NCBI GenBank assembly: GCA_038240875.1
Contig: JBBRGG010000057.1
Span: forward strand, 1-15,661
Direction: 5' to 3'
From: JBBRGG01 sp038240875
GTDB lineage: Bacteria; Planctomycetota; Phycisphaerae; Phycisphaerales; UBA1924
Length of the DNA stretch: 15,661 nucleotides
Position 1 is the first letter of the stretch. Each line of letters starts with the position of its first letter. A program made the translations under genes and the position numbers. The notes under the pieces are model-generated. The model searched no databases. It saw only the letters and a program-made list of their open reading frames with translations, and had not been told where the DNA came from. Shown piece by piece: positions 7,030 through 14,531 of the stretch.

Positions 7030-7887
7030 TCAGGTGTCCGTGCTCGGGTCGCGCGCGAGAATGAGGGTTAACGCCGCCACAGACACATCTGCATTTTTGG
7101 CGAAGACTGGAATGACGCGAACCTCGATGATCTGTGTGCCTGACTTTACGATTCGCGCGAGTACCGTCTGCGGCGGCAGCCAGAAGGGCCAACCGTTTCC
7201 GCTTTGCTGTGACGCAAGGCCAGAAGTGACGTCGTCTAGTTTCTGGCTTCGCATGAACGACGGAAATGGACGAGTTTGCGCTAACCTTTCATCAATCGGA
7301 ATGACTTCCGTAAGCGTGCCAACAACTATCAATTTGGCAAACTGCATGTAGGATACCCCGACAGGTCGCTGTGATGTCGAAACACTGTGTGCCCATATCG
7401 CCGAGAACCAATCCGACGGCGCAAGATCGTCTGGTTTCGGCCCTGCGTTACTACGGAAATTACGATTGGCGGCCCGATCAGCTGATGGCGGTTCATATCC
7501 CTTTGACACACGCCACGAGCGGTAGACTTCTGAGTCATCTTGGAAAAAGCGATACTACAGCAGTTGAGACACGTGCTCGAGCTCGCGATCAACTGCGTGG
7601 CCTTGCATGTCAACACTCGGAGAGACTGATCGTCGAGGTGCCTTTGTCAGAAACCTCGACAGGTTTTCCGGTGATGTGATGGCGAGTTTCGAGCGAGCAA
7701 GTTGTGAGAGCAGAACACCAGAAACCAGTTTGTCGTTTTGGAGGGTGGATGATTGGTCCGCATCTGCATCGTTGCTTTGAACGCCTTCAACTTAGTCGGA
7801 ACGCGCAGTACGAAAGAATGAGATCGATGCGAGCAATCCCGATAGAGCTATTGCCGAAATGATGATAACTTTTGTACGCCTATGCAT
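7030..7887 (-). pseudogene. Membrane-anchored protein interrupted by two in-frame stop codons
   Basis: Read right to left from ATG 7887, with GAGG about 5 nt upstream, and ending at TGA 7032-7030. The frame has 286 codons and is broken by TAA at codon 32 (7794-7792) and TAG at codon 111 (7557-7555). The N-terminus is MHRRTKVIIISAIALSGLLA, a short basic start and one membrane helix. After the stops the same frame continues with protein-like composition: LVSGVLLSQLARSKLAITSP between the stops, and a 174-codon open stretch including MQFAKLIVVGTLTEVIP and TQIIEVRVIPVFAKNADVSV. There are no Cys residues and no family was recognised. The ATG overlaps the stop of the upstream Cys-rich gene (ATGCATAG), implying translational coupling. 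Three open segments in one frame suggest one gene with two nonsense changes, but the middle 78-codon stretch is weaker evidence. Recoding of both TAA and TAG is less likely. Confidence 0.55.
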
Positions 7888-8161
7888 ACGTTCCTCGTAG
7901 ACGAAGCCTAATTCGTTCGTCTTGGCAACCGTTAGCCTTGTTGCAGTCGTTCGGGTCTCTTGATACACACATCGAAAGTGGTGGCGTTCCGATCTTACAG
8001 CAGCAGCATAATTGGTTAAGTTTCGGTGTACAGGCAGTTCCTGAGCAGTAGCCTTTACAAGACTGAAGCGCGACTGCAAACGCCACTGAAACGAATGTCA
8101 AACCAACAGCCAAGCTGCAACACGAGATGATCACCCGAACTTTCTGTGCTGCATAAATCAC
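7880..8161 (-). CDS. Small Cys-rich secreted peptide (left locus)
   Basis: The 93-residue product starts at GTG 8161 and ends at TAG 7882-7880. Residues 1-33 look like a signal peptide: a short basic start (QKVRV), then VIISCCSLAVGLTFVSVAFAVAL. The mature part has ten Cys in about 45 residues, including CKGYCSGTAC and a run of four (LCCCCK), then MC, DC and GC. This points to a disulfide-bonded or metal-binding extracellular peptide. No known family was recognised. The Shine-Dalgarno (AGG about 7 nt before the GTG) is weak. The gene heads a minus-strand cluster: its stop overlaps the next ATG, followed by a MauE-like gene and a pseudopilin. A second Cys-rich secreted peptide lies beside a related pseudopilin at 13199-13552, so the association is repeated. 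The gene is open, unlike its three neighbours. Confidence 0.65.
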   Translation of the reverse strand: MIYAAQKVRVIISCCSLAVGLTFVSVAFAVALQSCKGYCSGTACTPKLNQLCCCCKIGTPPLSMCVSRDPNDCNKANGCQDERIRLRLRGTYA

Positions 8162-8390
8162 CGAAACCTGTTTGGTAATTCCATACTAATTGGGGAAAGG
8201 TGGGGTCGGAAACGGAATGTTGAAAAAATTCTGGAATGGTAACCGGATGGGTATCTGGAAAGCAGTGTTGAGCACGCAAAGCCTTTAGAGTCGCCTTCGA
8301 AGAGCTAGCGTTGCAAACAGACACTCACAATACTTGTGTAAAGAACATAAATTAAAGTTATCAAACCCGTACAAGCCATCGATTCGATTC

Positions 8391-8448
8391 ATGCTGAAGC
8401 ATGAGTATGCTGTTGGTGTACTTCAAGAGAGTCTCTGGCACACCAACA
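8391..8448 (+). promoter_or_regulatory. Overlapping inverted repeats in the aconitase leader
   Basis: ATGCT (8391-8395), AGCAT (8398-8402) and ATGCT (8407-8411) allow two mutually exclusive short hairpins. Directly after them, TGTTGGTGT (8411-8419) pairs with ACACCAACA (8440-8448) over a 20-nt loop that contains AGAGAGTCTCT. The arrangement resembles a switching leader, but no known riboswitch was recognised and the stems are short. Confidence 0.3.
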
Positions 8449-8617
8449 CCTTGCGTCCTGCTCACCCGTACACGAAACTTTTACGCTCTTTTGGGCATCC
8501 CAACCCTGGTTCATCCCATGTAACGCCGATATTTGAACGTATACCACGACCAATTCTCTCCAGAAACACAGTTGCACCCCGATAGGTAAGCCAAACAGGC
8601 AGCCCACTCAGGCACAC

Positions 8618-8655
8618 CAGACAGGCACCTCAGACAGGCACCTCAGACAGGCAAA
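8618..8655 (+). repeat. 13-bp tandem repeat just upstream of the aconitase ribosome binding site
   Basis: CAGACAGGCACCT occurs at 8618-8630 and 8631-8643, followed by a partial copy CAGACAGGCA (8644-8653) that runs into the Shine-Dalgarno AAAGGAG (8653-8659). Degenerate relatives (CTCAGGCACAC, AAACAGGCAGC) extend back to about 8594. The units are C/A-rich and likely single-stranded in mRNA. Confidence 0.8.
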
Positions 8656-8665
8656 GGAGCTTTCG

Positions 8666-11600
8666 ATGTCTCAATCCGCCAATAGCCGTCCCGACCCCTT
8701 TCATGCCAAGAAAACCCTTACAACTCCCCACGGCTCCTACACCTACTTCTCGCTTGACGCCATCAAGCAGCACAAGATCGGCCACGTTGATCGCTTACCT
8801 TACTCGATCAAGGTTCTCCTCGAAAGCATGCTTCGCAACCTTGATGGCTTCATCGTGACCCAAGACGACGTCGCGGGCCTCGCCAACTGGAATGCAAAGG
8901 CTCCTCTCAAAGAAGAAATCCCTTTCATGCCTGGCCGCGTGATTCTTCAAGACTTCACAGGAGTTCCCTGCGTTGTTGATCTCGCCGCTATGCGTGACGC
9001 CATGAAAAAACTCGGTGGCGACCCCAACCTCATCAACCCACTGGTCAAGTGCGATCTAGTCATCGACCACTCTGTACAAGTCGACGCCTTCGCCAGCAAT
9101 CAAGCTCTCACTATCAATGGCGAGAAAGAGTTCGAGCGCAACACCGAACGCTACGAGTTCTTAAAGTGGGGCCAGCAAAGTCTTAGCAACTTCTCCTGCG
9201 TTCCTCCAGCCACCGGCATTGTCCACCAAGTCAACCTTGAGTACATCGCCTGTGGCGTACTGACCCGCGAAGCCAATGGCGAAAAAGTCGCGTATCCCGA
9301 TTCGTGCGTGGGCACCGACAGCCACACCACCATGATCAATGGCTTGGGCGTCGTTGGCTGGGGCGTCGGCGGCATCGAAGCCGAAGCCGTCATGCTTGGT
9401 CAACCTATCTACATGCTCACGCCCGAAGTCATCGGCTTTCGCTTGAAGGGCAAGCTTCCCGAAGGCACCACCGCCACCGACCTGGTCCTTACCGTCACGC
9501 AAATCCTTCGTAAGAAGGGCGTCGTCGATAAGTTTGTCGAGTTCTTTGGCGAAGGCCTCGCCGCGATGTCTGTGCCTGATCGCGCGACCATCGCCAACAT
9601 GGCTCCGGAATATGGCGCGACCATGGGCTTCTTCCCTGTTGATAACGTCACCCTTGACTACCTCCGCTTTACCGGCCGCGACGAAGCCACCATCGCGCTG
9701 GTCGAAGCCTATAGCAAGGCCCAAGGCCTCTTCTGGGAACCAGGCACGCCCGAGCCCGATTTCACCGACATTCTCGAACTCGACCTTGCAACCGTCAAGC
9801 CCAGCCTTGCCGGCCCCAAACGCCCGCAAGATCGCGTCGATTTGACCAGCGTCAAATCTGAATTTCTTCGCTCGCTTGGCGCGCCCCTGGGCAACACCAG
9901 CTTCGGCTTGCATACAGACAAAATCTTTGGCGCCATGGGCACCGTTAAGCACGCCGATGGCACCAAGCCCAGCACCATCACTCACGGCGCGGTCGTCATC
10001 GCCGCCATCACAAGCTGTACCAACACCAGCAATCCCGATGTGCTCATCGCCGCTGGGCTGGTCGCCCGCAAGGCTCGCGCCAAAGGCCTTACCCGCAAGC
10101 CCTGGGTCAAGACCAGCCTCGCACCTGGCTCCAAGGTTGTCACGGCGTACCTCGATCGCGCCCAACTTTCCGAAGATCTCGATGCTTTAGGCTTCAACCT
10201 CGTCGGCTATGGCTGCACAACCTGCATCGGTAACTCCGGCCCACTTCCCGACGAAGTCGAAGCCGCCATCAAACAAGGCGACCTCATCGCCGCCAGCGTC
10301 CTGAGTGGCAACCGCAACTTCGAGGGCCGCGTTCACCCCAACGTCAAGGCCAACTTTCTCGCCAGCCCGCCCCTGTGCGTCGCCTACGCCATCGCTGGTT
10401 CTGTAATGATCGACCTCGCGACCGAACCTTTAGGTGTAGGCTCAGATGGCAAGCCCGTCTTCCTAAAAGACATCTGGCCCACCCAAGCCGAAGTTCTCGC
10501 AATCAAGGCCGAGTGCATCGCGCCCGACCAATTCCGCAAGGAATACGCCAACGTCTTCAGCGGCAACCAAACCTGGAATAAGGTCGCGGTTAGCAAGAGC
10601 GAGCTTTACCCTTGGAGCAGCTCCTCCAGCTACATCCAGAACCCGCCTTACTTCGAGAGCATGAGCGATTCGGCTCATATTCCAACCGACATCATCGGCG
10701 CGCGCGTGCTGGTTTCCGTTGGCGATAGCGTCACCACCGACCACATCTCTCCCGCAGGCGACATCGCCGAGAACAGCCCCGCAGGCCAATACCTCAAGAG
10801 CCTGGGCATCGCCAAGAGCAACTTCAACTCCTATGGCAGCCGACGCGGCAACGACCGCGTGATGACTCGTGGCACCTTCGCCAACGTGCGCGTTAAAAAC
10901 AAGCTGGCCATCGACCCCGCAACTCACAAAATCAAAGAAGGTGGCTGGACCCGCGATATGTCCGCCGCCTCGCACGAACGCGGCTTCCACGAGTTCCATT
11001 CTCTTGCCACCATGTCACCCGCGCAAGCCCTGCAACGCATAAAGAGCCTGGGCGTCTCCGACGAAATTATTGGCGACGAAGAAAACGTCTCGCGCGTCAT
11101 CAGCCTCGCCAAGAACGCTGGCCGCGAAGGCCACGAAACCTTCGTCGAGAGCAACGACCTCGCCCACGCCATCGTGGAAAAAATCGCCGCCAGCCCTGTC
11201 TTCATCTACGACGCCGCGATGAACTACAAGAAAGAAGGCACGCCCCTCATCGTCCTTGCCGGTAAGGACTATGGCATGGGTTCGTCGCGTGACTGGGCCG
11301 CCAAAGGCACTCTCTTGCTCGGTTGCAAAGCCGTCATTGCCGAAAGCTTCGAGCGCATCCACCGCAGCAACCTCGTTGGCATGGGCATCTTGCCCCTGTG
11401 CTACAAGCCCGGCCAATCCGCCGACTCTCTTAAGCTCACCGGCCTTGAAACCTTTGACATCCACCTCGCCGTCGTGCAAACCGGCCCCGACGCCGGCCTC
11501 ATTGAGCCACGCTGCGAAGTCAACGTCACCGCGACCAAGCCCGATGGCCACAAGGTCCACTTCGTCACCACATGCCGAATCGATACCCCCGTCGAAGCCG

Positions 11601-11680
11601 AGTACTACCGCAACGGCGGCGTCCTCCAGACCGTCCTTCGCCGCCTGATGAATGAAAGTAAGAAGCCCGCGATGGCGTAA
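8666..11680 (+). CDS. acnA: Aconitate hydratase (AcnA/IRP1 type)
   Basis: This TCA-cycle enzyme isomerises citrate to isocitrate through cis-aconitate in the cytoplasm, using a [4Fe-4S] cluster. The ATG at 8666 has AAAGGAG 6 nt upstream. Cluster ligands are visible as Cys451 in ITSCTNTSNP, and Cys517 and Cys520 in GYGCTTCIGNSG; their spacing of 66 and 3 equals that of E. coli AcnA. Other family landmarks include GVVGWGVGGIEAEAVMLGQP, DSVTTDHISPAG (about 687-698), the swivel-domain active-site segment GSSRDWAAKG (about 872-881) and ERIHRSNLVGMGILPL. Length is 1004 aa against about 891 for E. coli AcnA. Most of the excess is an insertion at about residues 761-843, between GTFANVRVKN...GGWT and VFIYDAAMNYK. 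The insertion is Ala/Glu-rich and looks helical. A leader of up to 500 bp carries repeats, and a terminator follows at 11788. The gene appears monocistronic. Confidence 0.96.
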   Translation: MSQSANSRPDPFHAKKTLTTPHGSYTYFSLDAIKQHKIGHVDRLPYSIKVLLESMLRNLDGFIVTQDDVAGLANWNAKAPLKEEIPFMPGRVILQDFTGVPCVVDLAAMRDAMKKLGGDPNLINPLVKCDLVIDHSVQVDAFASNQALTINGEKEFERNTERYEFLKWGQQSLSNFSCVPPATGIVHQVNLEYIACGVLTREANGEKVAYPDSCVGTDSHTTMINGLGVVGWGVGGIEAEAVMLGQPIYMLTPEVIGFRLKGKLPEGTTATDLVLTVTQILRKKGVVDKFVEFFGEGLAAMSVPDRATIANMAPEYGATMGFFPVDNVTLDYLRFTGRDEATIALVEAYSKAQGLFWEPGTPEPDFTDILELDLATVKPSLAGPKRPQDRVDLTSVKSEFLRSLGAPLGNTSFGLHTDKIFGAMGTVKHADGTKPSTITHGAVVIAAITSCTNTSNPDVLIAAGLVARKARAKGLTRKPWVKTSLAPGSKVVTAYLDRAQLSEDLDALGFNLVGYGCTTCIGNSGPLPDEVEAAIKQGDLIAASVLSGNRNFEGRVHPNVKANFLASPPLCVAYAIAGSVMIDLATEPLGVGSDGKPVFLKDIWPTQAEVLAIKAECIAPDQFRKEYANVFSGNQTWNKVAVSKSELYPWSSSSSYIQNPPYFESMSDSAHIPTDIIGARVLVSVGDSVTTDHISPAGDIAENSPAGQYLKSLGIAKSNFNSYGSRRGNDRVMTRGTFANVRVKNKLAIDPATHKIKEGGWTRDMSAASHERGFHEFHSLATMSPAQALQRIKSLGVSDEIIGDEENVSRVISLAKNAGREGHETFVESNDLAHAIVEKIAASPVFIYDAAMNYKKEGTPLIVLAGKDYGMGSSRDWAAKGTLLLGCKAVIAESFERIHRSNLVGMGILPLCYKPGQSADSLKLTGLETFDIHLAVVQTGPDAGLIEPRCEVNVTATKPDGHKVHFVTTCRIDTPVEAEYYRNGGVLQTVLRRLMNESKKPAMA

Positions 11681-11770
11681 AAATCACAAGATAATGTAGA
11701 GATTCGACGCGCAGTGTGCACATTCTAATTTAAGCAAATCTAGTTATACCACCAATTGCATTTGAATTCC

Positions 11771-11813
11771 GGGCTGCCTTGGGTACCCCCCCTCTCTCCG
11801 AGAGGGGGTTTTT
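11771..11813 (+). terminator. Aconitase terminator, copy 1 of a repeated terminator element
   Basis: CCCCCTCTC (11788-11796), loop TCC, GAGAGGGGG (11800-11808) and TTTTT (11809-11813) form a strong intrinsic terminator about 110 nt after the aconitase stop. The upstream flank CTGCCTTGGGTACC is shared with the copy at 14557-14596, so the similarity is not confined to the hairpin. Confidence 0.9.
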
Positions 11814-11882
11814 ACTACTAGGCTTTAGCCGTCTGCCACCATCCCTTGTCGCGATCGGCTCTACAATCTTTATGCGACTTCA

Positions 11883-11896
11883 CAAATCGCGATTTG
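11883..11896. promoter_or_regulatory. Perfect 14-bp palindrome CAAATCGCGATTTG
   Basis: A perfect 14-bp palindrome lies in the intergenic region between the convergent acnA and exported-protein genes. CGAC (11875-11878) and GTCG (11898-11901) extend it imperfectly. It could be a protein-binding site or a bidirectional transcription-end structure. No T-run follows in either direction. Confidence 0.35.
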
Positions 11897-11955
11897 CGTC
11901 GAATACTCCCGCGAAAGTATAAGCATTGCCGGTCAACGCATCGAATCCTAATAGA

Positions 11956-13092
11956 TTACAAACCCCTCATTGCCGTGCGTCTCTTTACAAAGATGACAAT
12001 AACAATGCCCAAGGCACACGCCCCCGCACCCCAAAGCGACCACGTCTGTATCGTGCTAGATGGGCGTCTTTGCATTTGCACGGCATCCGCAACCGGCGTC
12101 GTATTCCGCCCCCAACCCATTCGTGCCTTATATTGCTCCGGCGTAAGCAGCGGCACCTGCGTTTCCGGTTGGAATTGGATGCTCTCTTCCGTGATCTTTG
12201 TATCCGCAACAACGCTCCGAAGCCTTCGGTGCGTGCGATAATCCTCGACCCCATCAACCGTAAAGCTCGTTTCGAGAAGCAGCGTCGCGGGTCGCGCCGG
12301 AAACATTCGACTCTCGGCACGCTCCAACGTCTCCAACACGATCGTCAAGTCACCCGAATCGCGAAGTTCGACACGAGTTGCTTCGCCGGTGTCGCGCGAC
12401 CATTCAATATTCGCTCGCGCCTGAATGCTCGACGCACGCGGCGTTGGATCAGCCGTAACCACTAAATCCGGAGCTTGTTCCAAAAGCTCAAGCACGTATC
12501 GAACCAGAACCGTGTGGTCGAGGTCAGCGCGTATTCGACTTTGCGGCTCACGACTGCGCGCTAACAAATCGGTGTGTTCTGCGAAGGACAAAAGGGGATA
12601 ACTCAATCGCCACCCTTTACCACCTTCGGGTTCCGACGCTTGGGCCATCGACTCGGTTTCCCAAATCTCCACGACGGTTCTCAAAGGGCCGACAAGGGGC
12701 TTGATCGTTGGCGTTCGTGCCATGCGAACAGTACCCGCAGGCGTGACGGTTGTAACGACAATATCCCGTATGAATCGCTCGACTCCATCGTCATCACCGA
12801 TGTATCGTTCGAGATTCATCGCCTTGAGTTGCTCAGCGTTTACGCCAAGAAGTCGTGAAAACTCTTCTTGCGTCATACCTCTCACATACTCGGTTCGATA
12901 CCCAATCACATTCGCATAGGCTGCACACGGCACAGCGAGCAACTGCGCATTGCGAGTAATCAGGGAAGATTCAGAGGGGAGTATCGCCCAGCGCAGATCG
13001 GCGTCGGCTACACCTTTGCCATGTACCCATAGTGTAAGTGAGAAGCAAATAGCTATCGCGACGCAGCGACACACACACAACCGCTTATACAT
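11956..13092 (-). CDS. Exported protein with C-terminal membrane anchor, family unknown
   Basis: Not recognised. The 378-residue product is read right to left from ATG 13092 to TAA 11958-11956. The frame is open further upstream, but this ATG begins a signal-peptide-like N-terminus (MYKRLCVCR, then CVAIAICFSLTLWVHG). No Shine-Dalgarno is seen, so the start is uncertain. The body is charged and soluble, with MTQEEFSRLLGVNAEQLKAM near residue 75 and a long beta-like segment (VVEIWETES; RIRADLDHTVLVRYVLELLEQ; RVELRDSGDLTIVLETLERA). It ends in one hydrophobic helix (about 348-367: LWGAGACALGIVIVIF) followed by VKRRTAMRGL, so it is probably anchored in the membrane with its bulk outside the cytoplasm. 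It lies 106 bp downstream of the Cys-rich peptide gene on the same strand and may share its transcript. Confidence 0.8.
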   Translation of the reverse strand: MYKRLCVCRCVAIAICFSLTLWVHGKGVADADLRWAILPSESSLITRNAQLLAVPCAAYANVIGYRTEYVRGMTQEEFSRLLGVNAEQLKAMNLERYIGDDDGVERFIRDIVVTTVTPAGTVRMARTPTIKPLVGPLRTVVEIWETESMAQASEPEGGKGWRLSYPLLSFAEHTDLLARSREPQSRIRADLDHTVLVRYVLELLEQAPDLVVTADPTPRASSIQARANIEWSRDTGEATRVELRDSGDLTIVLETLERAESRMFPARPATLLLETSFTVDGVEDYRTHRRLRSVVADTKITEESIQFQPETQVPLLTPEQYKARMGWGRNTTPVADAVQMQRRPSSTIQTWSLWGAGACALGIVIVIFVKRRTAMRGL

Positions 13093-13198
13093 ATTTATGC
13101 GAGAGAGGGCAACATCGCAGCACCGAATCATCACAATACTGATTGCCGTAGAATTATTTGTCGAAAACTCTTTGGCGAGTGAGTTTATCATCATACAT

Positions 13199-13552
13199 TC
13201 AACAATCTTGTAGGCATTTAGGCTGGCCAATGATATATGATACAGGGGAACGCGTTCTTACGCATCGGGCCACACCAAATTGATCGAAACGAACAACACC
13301 TTTTTGACAGTAGATAGTCTGCGACCTGTCTGAACCAATCTTTCGGCATTGCGTACCAGGGTTTAAATAATCCCAGTCGAAGAATTTATCGCACGCGCCG
13401 CCACACTCGTTACCGACGACAGGAACCCCGGGATACCCAATCGGAAAGTGATCGACACGTGAAATGATGTCGTAGCACAGATTCCCCGCGAACACCGTCA
13501 GACAAAGTCCACATCCGGCAAGAACGCCCGTGCAGAATCGAATCGTGTTCAT
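13199..13552 (-). CDS. Small Cys-rich secreted peptide (right locus)
   Basis: The 117-residue product is read right to left. ATG 13552 is chosen because AAGAGG lies 8 nt upstream; ATG 13558 would be too close to that site. MNTIRFCTGVLAGCGLCLTVFAG is a clear signal peptide. The mature part has eight Cys (NLC, NECGGAC, TQC, IYC, ARC, PKC, QDC) spread over about 94 residues and ends ...PKCLQDC. This pattern fits a disulfide-stabilised extracellular peptide. It has no recognised family and little direct similarity to the left-locus peptide beyond its design. It is divergent from the pseudopilin gene at 13607 across a 54-bp gap and upstream of the exported membrane-anchored protein on its own strand. 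Confidence 0.72.
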   Translation of the reverse strand: MNTIRFCTGVLAGCGLCLTVFAGNLCYDIISRVDHFPIGYPGVPVVGNECGGACDKFFDWDYLNPGTQCRKIGSDRSQTIYCQKGVVRFDQFGVARCVRTRSPVSYIIGQPKCLQDC

Positions 13553-13606
13553 GTGCATAACCTCTTTTACGTATTGCTTTTCGCACCTTTCGTATAAAGT
13601 ACCAGC
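13553..13606. promoter_or_regulatory. Compact divergent promoter region
   Basis: Only 54 bp separate the starts of the Cys-rich peptide (-) and the pseudopilin (+). For the + gene, TATAAA (13593-13598) is a good -10 placed only 8 nt before the ATG at 13607, so its mRNA may begin at or next to the start codon. No clear -35 is seen. For the - gene, TTCACG and TACTTT spaced by 17 bp lie on the minus strand at about 13624-13596, inside the start of the pseudopilin gene. Confidence 0.35.
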
Positions 13607-14422
13607 ATGGACTACCCACGTGAAGGCTTTAATTCCAGAATTCACAAAGTTTACTTATATCCCGATGCTCGTGGAGGTTTCACCCTCATCGAACTCTTCG
13701 TGACCCTCGGCGTCATCCTGCTCCTCATAGGAATTCTGGCCCCCGGATTAATGCAAGCACGGCGCACAGCGCAGCACGCCATCAACCTCGCTCATATCCG
13801 ATCCATCGGCGGAGCGGTGTATGGGTACGCCGCCGACAGCCGCGATAGTCCCCCGGTGATCTTTCAGCCGATCTATGTTCGTTGGAGTGCGGGACAATTT
13901 CTGTATGCCGAAGTTGATGGTCGTACGCTACGGGGTGGCTGGTTCTCAAATTCTGCGGATTACCACAACGTGATGACCGGGTATCTTCCGTCACGCGTGT
14001 TGCTCGATGCGACCCGTCGCGGCAGCAAGGATAACGCTCGGCGCGATTCAGACTTTCTATTGACCGAAGTTCTCTATGCAGTGCCAGAGTATTGGAACCC
14101 CGATACGCAATTTGGTGTTTCGCAGTGGGCCGCCATGCCGATGTCGCGCATAGAGCATCCTTCGGCCAAAGGGCTCGTCTGGCAGGCGACAACGTTTGAT
14201 GTTGAAGGCTGGCCGAATGGCCACATGACGTGCTGTAATGGAAAGGTCGAATCGGCTGTCGGCTGGGCGGATCTCTCCGCGAGCCGCCATGTGCTTCAAG
14301 ACTTACTACCCGGAGTTGCAAACATCTACCATGAAGGGTCGTCGTTCTCAGGGTGGATCAGACCCACCGGCGGCATGTCTGTAGTCAACACCCGCGACGG
14401 CGTGCGAGGCCGTGATCGCTAA
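13607..14422 (+). CDS. Pseudopilin (type II secretion/type IV pilus-like), DGxRGRDR ending
   Basis: The 271-residue pseudopilin has a 24-residue leader ending GG|FTLIE (prepilin peptidase site, Glu at +5), then a membrane-spanning assembly helix (about 25-50) and an Ala-rich helix (GLMQARRTAQHAINLAHIRS). The globular part includes GYAADSRDSPP, IEHPSAKGLVWQ and ends DGVRGRDR. The overall plan matches the H-X9-DG-type pseudopilins that are expanded in planctomycetes. Such proteins enter a pilus-like filament assembled in the inner membrane. The closest relative in this window is the frameshifted gene at 5768-6581, which shares the PSxKG segment, the YAxDxRDxxP segment and the C-terminus. No Shine-Dalgarno precedes the ATG and a -10-like TATAAA lies 8 nt upstream, so initiation may be leaderless. 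No T2SS machinery genes are nearby, so it would rely on components encoded elsewhere. Confidence 0.9.
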   Translation: MDYPREGFNSRIHKVYLYPDARGGFTLIELFVTLGVILLLIGILAPGLMQARRTAQHAINLAHIRSIGGAVYGYAADSRDSPPVIFQPIYVRWSAGQFLYAEVDGRTLRGGWFSNSADYHNVMTGYLPSRVLLDATRRGSKDNARRDSDFLLTEVLYAVPEYWNPDTQFGVSQWAAMPMSRIEHPSAKGLVWQATTFDVEGWPNGHMTCCNGKVESAVGWADLSASRHVLQDLLPGVANIYHEGSSFSGWIRPTGGMSVVNTRDGVRGRDR

Positions 14423-14444
14423 TACAAATCAACGACGAAAATGA

Positions 14445-14487
14445 AGCGTGCCACTGAGTACCTCCTCTCTTTCCGAAAGGGGGTTTT
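14445..14487 (+). terminator. Terminator after the pseudopilin gene, copy 2 of the repeated element (diverged)
   Basis: CTCTCTT (14465-14471) pairs with AAGGGGG (14477-14483) through two G-U wobbles, followed by TTTT. It aligns with the other copies including the flank (AGCGTGCC...GTACC). Two of the stem changes keep pairing as G-U. It lies 43 nt after the pseudopilin stop. Confidence 0.7.
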
Positions 14488-14531
14488 CAATTTTGGTAGT
14501 CGCTATGCGAATGTCATGCGTCTACGCCCAA

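Larger units (their letters stand above)
8162..8665. other. Intergenic/leader region upstream of aconitase
   Basis: About 500 bp between the minus-strand Cys-rich gene and aconitase. It should contain divergent promoters. An AT-rich stretch at 8331-8362 with TTGCAA at 8311-8316 is suggestive, but no hexamer pair with correct spacing was found. Inverted repeats and a short tandem repeat are listed separately. The open frame 8334-8585 (+) has no Shine-Dalgarno or recognisable product. Confidence 0.45.

Noticed and set aside
8334..8585. 83-codon + strand open frame ahead of aconitase
   Set aside because: No ribosome binding site, no recognisable product, and it covers the inverted repeats of the leader.
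9161..10165. 334-codon open frame on the minus strand inside aconitase
   Set aside because: It is antisense to the conserved aconitase core; the Gly/Asp-rich translation is typical of a shadow frame.
11926..12465. 179-codon + strand open frame opposite the exported protein
   Set aside because: The Arg/His-rich translation has no domain features; the minus-strand frame has a signal peptide and a membrane anchor.
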